Source: Candidatus Omnitrophota bacterium
GTDB lineage: Bacteria > Omnitrophota > Gorgyraeia > 2-02-FULL-51-18
DNA length: 37,594 nucleotides
Direction of reading: 5' to 3'
Assembly: GCA_016180585.1 (NCBI GenBank)
Contig: JACPAX010000060.1
Span: 1 to 37,594 of the forward strand
A model generated the notes under the pieces. It did no database searches, had not been told where the DNA came from, and saw nothing but the letters and a program-made list of their open reading frames with translations. Within the stretch, counting starts at the first letter, position 1, and the number at the start of each line of letters is the position of its first letter. This document shows positions 29,141-37,594 of the stretch, piece by piece. Position numbers and translations under genes: made by a program.

Positions 29141-29840
29141 GGCGCTCAAAAAATCCTACAACGGCCGCGCGGTGGTCGGCGGCGTGGACCTGACGATCAA
29201 CCGCGGCGAGATCGTCGGTCTTTTGGGGCCCAACGGCGCCGGGAAGACCACGACCTTTTATATGGTGACCGGGATCGTGAAGCCCGACGCCGGATCAATT
29301 CTTTTCGATCACCGCGACGTGAGCCAATACCCGATGCATAAGCGGGCCCAGCTCGGGATCGGGCTTTCCCAGGAACCCTCCATTTTCCGCAAGCTGACCG
29401 TCGAGGAAAACATCCTGGCGATTCTCGAGACGCTGGACCTGCCGCGCTCCGAGAGGGAGAAAAGGCTCGAGGAGCTTCTCAACGAGCTGGGGATCAGGCA
29501 TTTGAGAAAGTCCAAGGCCTTTACGCTCTCGGGCGGCGAGAGGCGCCGGCTCGAGATCACGCGGGCGCTCGTAACCCACCCGCTTTGCATTCTGCTGGAC
29601 GAGCCGTTTTCCGGGATCGACCCGATCGCGGTACACGACTGCCAGAACCTGATCAAAGAACTCAAGGGGAAGGGCCTGAGCATTTTGCTGACCGACCACA
29701 ACGTCCGGGAGACCCTGTCCATCACGGACCGCGCCTACATCATGTTCGAGGGCCGCATCCTGATTTCGGGGAGCAAAGACGATCTTTTGACCAGTAAAAA
29801 AGCCCGCCAGATCTATCTTGGCGAGCAATTTACTATGTAG
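29121..29840 (+). CDS. lptB: LPS export ABC transporter ATPase
   Basis: A 239-residue ABC ATPase that powers LPS extraction from the inner membrane via LptFG. Walker A is GPNGAGKTT, the signature is LSGGERRRLEI, and Walker B is CILLDEPFSGIDPIAV, whose sequence is specific to LptB. HNVRETLSITDRAY carries the H-loop. ATG 29121 is preferred; the open frame extends upstream but overlaps lptC. LptF and LptG are not in the window. In many bacteria rpoN follows lptB; here a repeat array and then hpf follow. Confidence 0.96.
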   Translation: MPLLQTKALKKSYNGRAVVGGVDLTINRGEIVGLLGPNGAGKTTTFYMVTGIVKPDAGSILFDHRDVSQYPMHKRAQLGIGLSQEPSIFRKLTVEENILAILETLDLPRSEREKRLEELLNELGIRHLRKSKAFTLSGGERRRLEITRALVTHPLCILLDEPFSGIDPIAVHDCQNLIKELKGKGLSILLTDHNVRETLSITDRAYIMFEGRILISGSKDDLLTSKKARQIYLGEQFTM

Positions 29841-29877
29841 TGGAACTGTGATAACATGAAACGCTTGTGTCTAAAAT

Positions 29878-30048
29878 ATGAGATATGAAGCATGAGGCAT
29901 GAAGTATGAAGCATGAGGCATGAAGCATGAAGCATGAGGCATGAAGTATGAAGCATGAGACATGAAGCATGAGGCATGATAAAAGAACTGTCCTTTCATG
30001 CGTCGTGTTTCATGCTTCCTGCTTCGTGTTTTCTGCGTCATGTTTCTT
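29878..30048. repeat. Heptad repeat array, CATGARR words, second locus (lptB-hpf gap)
   Basis: The 221-nt gap repeats heptads such as CATGAAG, CATGAGG and TATGAAG from about 29878 to 29978, with complementary words (CTTCATG-like, GCTTCCTG, CTTCGTG) from 29995 to 30048. The centre at 29974-30001 matches the core of the ilvC-leuA repeat (1927-1954) at 26 of 28 positions, beginning GCATGATAAAAGAACT. The right arm ends at CGGATAGA followed by a start codon 4 nt later; leuA has the same CGGATAGA just before its ATG. The right arm is more diverged than the left. The first 35 nt of the gap (29841-29877) holds no clear feature. Confidence 0.85.
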
Positions 30049-30061
30049 CGGATAGAGGATT

Positions 30062-30388
30062 ATGGAAGTCGACATTACCGGCCGCCATTTTCAGATTACG
30101 CCGGCCCTGCGCGATTACGCGACGGGCAAGATCCAGCGGCTTGAGAAATACAGTTTAAAGCTCGAATCCGTGCATGTGATTTTCGAGGTCGAAAAATTCC
30201 GCCATATCTCCGAGATTACGGTGCTTGGGAAGGGACTGAGGACGAAGGCTAAAGAGGAAAGCACCGATATGTACGCCGCGTTCGACAAAAGCCTTGGAAA
30301 TCTCCAGGTTCAGCTCGGGCGTCTCCATGAGCGCTCAAAGGATCACAAAATTCACGACGGCGGGACGGGTCATGAGATCCAATCTTAA
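30062..30388 (+). CDS. hpf: Ribosome hibernation promoting factor (short form)
   Basis: A 108-residue protein of the HPF/RaiA family that inactivates ribosomes in stationary phase. The sequence ITGRHFQITPALRDYATGKIQRLEKY is the family N-terminus, followed by ISEITVLGKG and a helix-rich MYAAFDKSLGNLQVQLGRLHE. It lacks the C-terminal dimerisation domain of long HPF. ATG 30062 lies close to the end of the repeat array, with GAGG 6 nt upstream. It overlaps the trigger factor start by 17 nt. It is normally linked to lptB-rpoN in Proteobacteria. Confidence 0.93.
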   Translation: MEVDITGRHFQITPALRDYATGKIQRLEKYSLKLESVHVIFEVEKFRHISEITVLGKGLRTKAKEESTDMYAAFDKSLGNLQVQLGRLHERSKDHKIHDGGTGHEIQS

Positions 30389-31601
30389 GAAAGGCGCCGG
30401 CTGCAAGGCCCGCATGACCGTGGAAGTGGAGGCCCAGAAGGTCGAGGGCCGTTTCCAGGAGATCTTCAGGGGCATTCAACGGGTCGCCCGCCTTCCGGGT
30501 TTTCGCGGGGGCAAGGCCCCGTTTGACCTCGTCGAAAAAAAATTTTCAAAGGAAGCCGAGGAAGAAGTCCTCAAATCGCTGATCCCCGAGGCCTATCATC
30601 AGTCCGTCGAGAAGCAAAAAGTCGATCCCGTTTCCCTGCCGTCCATTTCCGAGATTAAAATGAACCGGGGCAAGGCCCTCACGTTTACGGCGGAGTTCGA
30701 GCTGAAGCCCGAGTTTTCGCTTCGCGGCTACAAGGGGGTGCGTCTCAAGAGGCAGCCCGTCGAAGTGACCGAGGAGGAGGTGGAGAAGGGCCTGACGACG
30801 CTCCTGGATTCACGGGCGGATTTGGTGCCGCTCGTCGATCCGAGACCCGTCCAGAGGGGGGACTTTATCGTGGCGGACCTTGAGATTTGGAAAGACGGGC
30901 AGTACGCCCCCGCCAAGCAAGGGGTTCTTTTGGCCGTCGAACCGGCCGGGGAAGACGACTTTTTTGAGAAGATCGTCGGCGCCCAAACGGACGAGGTCCG
31001 CGAAGTTTTTTTGGACAAGAAGCCGCATTACAAAGTTTGGGTCCGCCAGATCAAGGAGAAAAAAACGCCGCCGCTTGACGAAGAGTTCGCCAAGGGCTTC
31101 GGAAAGGAGACCGTGGCGGAACTGAGGGAGGCCGTTCGCAAGGACCTGGTGGCTTACAAGCGCTCGGAATCGTTTGCGAAGATGCGCGCCGAACTTTTTT
31201 CGAAGCTTTTGGCGATGGCCTCGTTCGAAATCCCGGCCGGGCTCGTGGAGAAGCAGAAGGAGCGTCTCCTGGCGGAGGGCCGTCGGGAATGGCAGCAAAA
31301 GGGCCTGACGAAGGACCGGATGGAGTCTCAAAGAGAGGCGATGGACCGCCAGGCCGCCCAACGCGCGGTCGAGCAGGTGAAGCTTTATTTTATTTTGCAG
31401 AAGATCGCCTCAAGCGAGGAGATCGAGGCCGACGAAGTCGAGCTTGAAAAAAAGCTTTCCGCCCTTGCCGCGGAGTCCAAGCGCCCGATGGAAGAGGTCC
31501 GGCATCTTTTTGAGGGCGATCTCAGGGAAAGCATGAGAGAATCCAAGACCGTCGACTTCCTCGTCGCCAACGCAAAGCTGGATGAGAAAGATACTGTTTA
31601 G
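30372..31601 (+). CDS. tig: Trigger factor
   Basis: A 409-residue ribosome-associated chaperone. The N-terminal ribosome-binding signature GFRGGKAP is at residues 43-50 (GFRKGKxP in the family). The middle region (about 160-228) aligns with the FKBP prolyl-isomerase domain but is about 20 residues shorter and lacks the usual FIPGFE segment, so isomerase activity may be lost. The C-terminal helical arms follow (LDEEFAKGFGKETVAEL). ATG 30372 is used; the longer frame would overlap all of the late hpf region. The order tig-clpP is conserved in bacteria; no clpX follows. Confidence 0.9.
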   Translation: MRSNLKKGAGCKARMTVEVEAQKVEGRFQEIFRGIQRVARLPGFRGGKAPFDLVEKKFSKEAEEEVLKSLIPEAYHQSVEKQKVDPVSLPSISEIKMNRGKALTFTAEFELKPEFSLRGYKGVRLKRQPVEVTEEEVEKGLTTLLDSRADLVPLVDPRPVQRGDFIVADLEIWKDGQYAPAKQGVLLAVEPAGEDDFFEKIVGAQTDEVREVFLDKKPHYKVWVRQIKEKKTPPLDEEFAKGFGKETVAELREAVRKDLVAYKRSESFAKMRAELFSKLLAMASFEIPAGLVEKQKERLLAEGRREWQQKGLTKDRMESQREAMDRQAAQRAVEQVKLYFILQKIASSEEIEADEVELEKKLSALAAESKRPMEEVRHLFEGDLRESMRESKTVDFLVANAKLDEKDTV

Positions 31602-31678
31602 AGCACCGGGGACCAGGGCACCAGAGCACCAGGGACCAGGGCACCAGGGACCAGGGCGCCGGAGACCGGAGCACCAAC
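31602..31678. repeat. Short-word repeat (GAGCACCA family), single-arm copy (tig-clpP gap)
   Basis: The 96-nt gap after the tig stop holds 7-8 nt words close to GGGACCA, GGGCACCA and GAGCACCA in direct tandem. Unlike the copies at 18217-18405 and 35011-35082, no complementary right arm is present. After the array, CAATTGGGGGAAAAACC leads into the clpP start, with GGGGG about 8 nt upstream of the ATG. No promoter or open frame is seen. Confidence 0.8.
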
Positions 31679-31697
31679 CTCAATTGGGGGAAAAACC

Positions 31698-32297
31698 ATG
31701 AGCATACTTATTCCGATGGTGATCGAGCAGACGGGCCGCTCGGAGCGCGCCTACGACATTTATTCGAGGCTTCTCAAAGACCGCGTGATCTTTATCGGCA
31801 CGCCGATCGATGACACGGTGGCCAATCTCTTGGTGGCCCAGCTTCTGTTTCTGCAGATGGAGGATCAGGAAAAGGACATCCACATTTACATCAATTCGCC
31901 GGGCGGATCGATCACGAGCGGGCTTGCGATTTACGACACGATACAGTTTCTGAAGCCCGATGTCTGCACCTACTGCATCGGACAGGCCGCGAGCATGGGG
32001 GCCGTGCTTTTGGCCGCGGGCACGAAGGGCAAGCGCTATGCGCTCCCGAATTCGCGGGTGATGATCCATCAGCCGTGGGGAGGCGTGCAGGGGGTGGCGG
32101 CGGACATCAATATTCAAGCCAAGGAGATTCTGGGCCTCAAGGACCGCCTGAATAAAATCCTTTCCAAGCACACGGGGCAGACGCACGAAAAAATAGAAAA
32201 AGACTGCGACCGCGATTATTTTATGTCCGCGGAAGAGGCGAAGGCCTACGGTCTGGTGGACGAGGTGGTCGCCAACGTGAGGGCCCTCAAAAAATGA
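31698..32297 (+). CDS. clpP: ATP-dependent Clp protease proteolytic subunit
   Basis: A 199-residue serine protease subunit that forms a tetradecamer working with a Clp ATPase. The catalytic triad is visible: Ser99 (GQAASMGA), His124 (MIHQPWGG) and Asp173 (DRDYF), with the family N-terminus [19 protein letters not shown]. Length fits the canonical ClpP1. ATG 31698 has a G-rich SD upstream. Its stop overlaps the start of the aminotransferase. Normally clpX follows; here it is not seen, so the ATPase lies elsewhere. Confidence 0.97.
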   Translation: MSILIPMVIEQTGRSERAYDIYSRLLKDRVIFIGTPIDDTVANLLVAQLLFLQMEDQEKDIHIYINSPGGSITSGLAIYDTIQFLKPDVCTYCIGQAASMGAVLLAAGTKGKRYALPNSRVMIHQPWGGVQGVAADINIQAKEILGLKDRLNKILSKHTGQTHEKIEKDCDRDYFMSAEEAKAYGLVDEVVANVRALKK

Positions 32298-33409
32298 AAG
32301 AATCCCTCCTTTTGACTCCGGGCCCGACCAACGTCCCGGCCGGGGTGCTCGGAAAGACGGCCCTGCCGATGATCCATCACCGCACGAAGGAATTCCAGGC
32401 GGTCCTGGAGCGCGTGAACGCCAATTTGCAGAAAGTGTTTCTGACGAGGCATCCCGTGATGACCTTCGCGTCTTCCGGGACGGGCGCCATGGAGGCGTCG
32501 GTGACCAACCTTCTTTCCCGAAACGACCAGGTGCTTTCGTTTTCGGCGGGGAAGTGGGGAGAGCGCTACCGGGACATCGCCAGGGTTTACGGGATGGACG
32601 TGAAAGTCTATGCGAAGGCGTCGGGCGAGGCCTTCTCGGCGGCGGAGGTGGGCAAGGCCCTCGACGACCATCCGCGCGCCAAGGCGGCGCTCATCACGCT
32701 CTGCGAAACGTCCACCGGGGTGCGGCACCCCATCCAGGAGATCGCCGCGGTGACGTCCAAGTCGGGCGCGATGCTTTTTGTCGACGCGATCAGCGGCCTT
32801 CTCTGCGATCCGCTGCGGATGGATGAATGGGGCGTGGATGTGGTGGTCTGCGGCAGCCAGAAAGGATTCATGCTTCCTCCCGGTTTGAGCTTTGTGGCCG
32901 TGAATGAGAGAGCGCAACGGGCGATCGCCGGATCGGACCTGCCGAAGTATTATTTTAACTTCAGCGAGACGATCAAGATGATCAAAAAAAACGACACGCC
33001 ATTCACCCCGGCCGTGGGGCTTATCCGCGGGTTGGATGAGGCGCTGGGGATGATTCTTGCCGAAGGGGTTGAAAATGTCTGGAGGCGCCACGCCGAAGTG
33101 GCCCGCTGGGTGCGCCGGGAGATGTCGTCGCTGGGGCTTGCGTTGCTGGCCACGGCGCCGTCCGATGCGCTGACGGCGGTCCGTATGCCGGAGGGGATTG
33201 TCTCGGGGGATGCGATCAAGGTGATGAGAGACTCGCACGGCGTCGTCATGGCGGACGGGCAGGGCGAGCTCAAGGGGAAAATCATCCGCTTCGCCCACAT
33301 GGGCGCGGCCTGCACGATGGACGACGCGCGGCGGGGGTTTGGGGCGTTCTGCGACGCGATGTCCAAGGCCGGGTTTAAGCCCCCCTCGCTCAAGCCGGTC
33401 AAGGAGTAA
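32294..33409 (+). CDS. Class V aminotransferase (serine/alanine-glyoxylate type)
   Basis: A 371-residue PLP-dependent enzyme of the AGT/SGAT group. [10 protein letters not shown] at the start and [17 protein letters not shown] are typical; the cofactor Lys is in [12 protein letters not shown]; the Asp that binds the pyridine ring is in LFVDAISG. It overlaps clpP by 4 nt and is 2 nt before serA. Because no serC is present, this enzyme may transaminate 3-phosphohydroxypyruvate, or serine and glyoxylate; that is inference from neighbourhood. The typical SerC phosphate-binding motif is not apparent. Length is normal for the family. Confidence 0.88.
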   Translation: MKESLLLTPGPTNVPAGVLGKTALPMIHHRTKEFQAVLERVNANLQKVFLTRHPVMTFASSGTGAMEASVTNLLSRNDQVLSFSAGKWGERYRDIARVYGMDVKVYAKASGEAFSAAEVGKALDDHPRAKAALITLCETSTGVRHPIQEIAAVTSKSGAMLFVDAISGLLCDPLRMDEWGVDVVVCGSQKGFMLPPGLSFVAVNERAQRAIAGSDLPKYYFNFSETIKMIKKNDTPFTPAVGLIRGLDEALGMILAEGVENVWRRHAEVARWVRREMSSLGLALLATAPSDALTAVRMPEGIVSGDAIKVMRDSHGVVMADGQGELKGKIIRFAHMGAACTMDDARRGFGAFCDAMSKAGFKPPSLKPVKE

Positions 33410-33411
33410 AA

Positions 33412-34995
33412 ATGGTCAAGATTCTCGTGTGTGATGAGCTCGCGAAGGAGGGCCTTGCCCTTTTTCACGGAGAAAAGACGATGCAGGCGGTCGTCAAGAC
33501 GAAGCTGCCGATCGCCGAGCTGAAGAAAGAGATCGCGGATGCGGATGCCTGCGTGGTCCGTTCGGGCACACGGATCACCGCGGAGGTCATCGAGGCGGGG
33601 AAAAAACTCAAGGCCATCGGCCGCGCGGGCGTGGGGCTCGACAACGTGGACGTGGAGGCGGCCTCCAAACGGGGGATCGTCGTGATCAACACGCCGGGCG
33701 GCAATACGATTTCCGCCGCCGAGCATGCGTTCAGCCTTCTCTTGGCGATGGCGCGGAAGATCCCGCAGGCCAATGAGTCCCTCAAACGGGGAGAGTGGGA
33801 TCGCAAAAAATTCACGGGGGTCGAGTTGTACGAAAAAACGCTCGGCGTCCTGGGGCTGGGACGGATCGGCGCCGAGGTGGCCAAGCGCGCCCAGGCCTTT
33901 GGGATGCGCGTGCTGGCCTATGATCCGTTTCTCAGCGTGGAGAGGGCCAATCAGCTCGGCGTGGAAATGGTGACGGTGGAGGATCTTCTGAAGACCTCGG
34001 ATTTTCTGACGCTCCATCTGCCGCTCACGGCCGACAGCCGCCACCTGATCGGCGACAAAGAGTTTTCGAAAATGAAAAAAACGGCGCGTATCGTCAACTG
34101 CGCCCGCGGGGGCCTCATTGACGAGGCGGCGCTGGCCCGGGCCCTTGAGGCGGGCACGATCGCGGGCGCGGCGCTGGATGTCTTCGAGGAGGAGCCGCCG
34201 AAAAACCTCGGCTTTCTCAACCATCCCGCGACGGTGGCCACGCCGCATTTGGGCGCGTCCACCGAAGAGGCGCAGATCGCCGTCGCGGTCGATGTCGTGC
34301 AGAGCCTTATCGATTTTTTCCACGGCAAGGGGACCAAAAACGCGGTGAATATGCCGATCGTAGACCCCGAGGTCCTCGAGCAGATCAAGCCCTATCTGGG
34401 GCTCGCCGAGAAGCTGGGCATGCTGCAGGCGCAGCTCATGGAAGGACAGATTCTGCAGGTGGATATCCAGTATTCGGGAACGGTGGCGGAGCTGGCGACG
34501 ACGCCGATCACCGTTTCCGTGGTCAAGGGCCTCCTTTCCCCGATCCTCGCGGAGACCGTCAATTACGTCAACGCGCCGCTTCTGGCCAAAGAGCGCGGCA
34601 TCAAGATCACGGAGTCCAAATCGTCGACCGCCGCCAGCTACTCCAACCTGATTCAGGTGGGGGTCAAGACGGAAAAAAAGAAGAGCGAGGTCGCCGGGAC
34701 CCTGTTTACCCGGGAAGACGCGCGCATCGTGAAAATCGACAGCTTCAACGTGGAGGCGGTCCCCGAGGGCTACATCCTTCTTATCTCCAATCGGGACGTC
34801 CCCGGGATCGTCGGTCAGATCGGCACGCTTCTGGGGGCCAACCGCGTCAATATCGCCGGGATGACGCTGGGACGCGACAAGCCGGGCGGCGAGGCCAAGA
34901 CGCTTTTGAAGATCGACAGCGCCGTGTCGGATGACGTGCTTTCCAAAATCAAGAAAGCAAAAAATATTTTAGACGCGAAGCTGATTAAACTGTAA
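33412..34995 (+). CDS. serA: D-3-phosphoglycerate dehydrogenase
   Basis: A 527-residue dehydrogenase starting serine synthesis. The NAD-binding motif LGLGRIGAEVAKRA, catalytic Arg in NCARGG, Glu in FEEEPP and His in PHLGAST are intact. After the catalytic core come the ASB intervening domain (YSGTVAELATTPI) and a C-terminal ACT domain (VPGIVGQIGTLLGANRVNIAGMTLGR), which in the long form mediates serine feedback. The length matches long SerA (about 525 aa). It is 2 nt after the aminotransferase, suggesting a functional pair. The end is followed by a repeat. Confidence 0.96.
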   Translation: MVKILVCDELAKEGLALFHGEKTMQAVVKTKLPIAELKKEIADADACVVRSGTRITAEVIEAGKKLKAIGRAGVGLDNVDVEAASKRGIVVINTPGGNTISAAEHAFSLLLAMARKIPQANESLKRGEWDRKKFTGVELYEKTLGVLGLGRIGAEVAKRAQAFGMRVLAYDPFLSVERANQLGVEMVTVEDLLKTSDFLTLHLPLTADSRHLIGDKEFSKMKKTARIVNCARGGLIDEAALARALEAGTIAGAALDVFEEEPPKNLGFLNHPATVATPHLGASTEEAQIAVAVDVVQSLIDFFHGKGTKNAVNMPIVDPEVLEQIKPYLGLAEKLGMLQAQLMEGQILQVDIQYSGTVAELATTPITVSVVKGLLSPILAETVNYVNAPLLAKERGIKITESKSSTAASYSNLIQVGVKTEKKKSEVAGTLFTREDARIVKIDSFNVEAVPEGYILLISNRDVPGIVGQIGTLLGANRVNIAGMTLGRDKPGGEAKTLLKIDSAVSDDVLSKIKKAKNILDAKLIKL

Positions 34996-37108
<2,113 letters not shown>

Positions 37109-37112
<4 letters not shown>

Positions 37113-37594
37113 TCTCGCCGGTGAGTCCGCGTTTCGCCAAAAGGGCGCTGACGAGCGCGGCGCTGATCGGGGCCACCGCGGTGACGCTTTTTTGGATGCC
37201 GCCGGTTTACTTTTGCCTGCAGGTGACCCTTTTTATCGCGCTGGCGCTGAGCGAGTTCCTGGGCCTTCTCAAGACCGCGGACATCCCCGTTTACCGGGTT
37301 TTCGGGATCGCCATGGGAGTGATGATCCCGCTCGTGGTGACGTTCGAGTTCGGCGTCACCGAATCCGGGGAGGTGCTGCTTCTGGTCTTCGGGTGCCTTT
37401 CGCTTTTTGTGCTCCAGTTTTTCAGGAAACACAACCCGCAGGCGCTGGTCGGAATCTCGCTGACGCTCTTTGGGATTTTATACATCAGCTGGTTTCTGAG
37501 TTTTGTCGTCAAGATCCGGTTCCTGGAGGGCGGGATGATCTGGGTCGCCTATCTTCTGGCGGTGACCAAGGCCGGGGACATCGGCGCCTATGCG
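37109..37594 (+). CDS. cdsA: Phosphatidate cytidylyltransferase (partial, runs off the end)
   Basis: An open frame from GTG 37109 (overlapping the uppS stop, GTGA) to the window end, 162 residues so far. It is strongly hydrophobic with four or five predicted spans (for example TAVTLFWMPPVYF, LLLVFGCLSLFVLQFF and LTLFGILYISWFLSF). The last segment AVTKAGDIGAYA matches the conserved metal-binding motif of CdsA enzymes, which make CDP-diacylglycerol in the membrane. The gene order uppS-cdsA supports this. The C-terminal signature of the family is beyond the window. Confidence 0.85.

Noticed and set aside
29841-29877. Promoter in the lptB-hpf gap (TAAAAT at 29872)
   Set aside because: No convincing -35 box is found at a proper distance.

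Overview
The window is a dense, co-directional, GC-rich bacterial segment: every supported gene lies on the + strand. It encodes Kdo and heptose-containing lipopolysaccharide (LPS) synthesis, LPS export and a prepilin peptidase, so the cell is diderm (Gram-negative). Gene order, fused glycosyltransferases, the ilv-leu-aro layout and the odd intergenic repeats suggest an uncultivated PVC-related lineage such as Omnitrophota (OP3). That taxonomic call is an inference from gene content and not a marker-gene placement.

Region by region. (1) 1-6900: branched-chain and aromatic amino-acid synthesis (end of ilvB, ilvN, ilvC, leuA, aroE, aroC, aroK), with a type IV pilus/secretion prepilin peptidase between aroE and aroC. 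ilvC has a structured leader with a partial resemblance to the glycine riboswitch core. (2) 6884-11219: DNA processing (dprA, a ThiS-topoisomerase I fusion, a XerC/D-type recombinase). (3) 11237-22436: LPS core and lipid A genes: waaA (disrupted by a deletion and frameshift), lpxK, an LpxL-ELM1 fusion, a GT4-GT9 fusion, a polysaccharide deacetylase, a single GT9 heptosyltransferase, a tandem GT9-GT9 protein and a DUF3108 envelope protein. (4) 22433-29840: a clear sigma70-type promoter, then heptose kinase, kdsB, pyrG, kdsA, kdsD, kdsC, lptC and lptB. This is the CMP-Kdo pathway with its CTP supplier embedded, followed by the LPS export ATPase. (5) 30062-32297: hpf, tig, clpP (protein homeostasis). 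(6) 32294-37594: a class V aminotransferase with serA (serine synthesis), purA, uppS and the start of cdsA.

Most neighbouring genes overlap by 4-50 nt or sit a few bases apart, so they are probably translationally coupled. The exceptions are short gaps filled by two kinds of unusual DNA. The first is arrays of degenerate 7-8 nt words, usually as inverted arms that could fold into long hairpins. There are six loci using three different word sets; two loci share a nearly identical 28-nt core. The second is a pair of about 150-165 bp elements with shared inverted ends and different interiors, lying directly against the stop codons of waaF and kdsD.

The most noteworthy items are the ThiS-TopA fusion with its G7 tract and GTGA junction, the repeat-word hairpins, the paired inverted-end elements, the run of fused LPS enzymes, the broken waaA and the ilvC leader RNA candidate.
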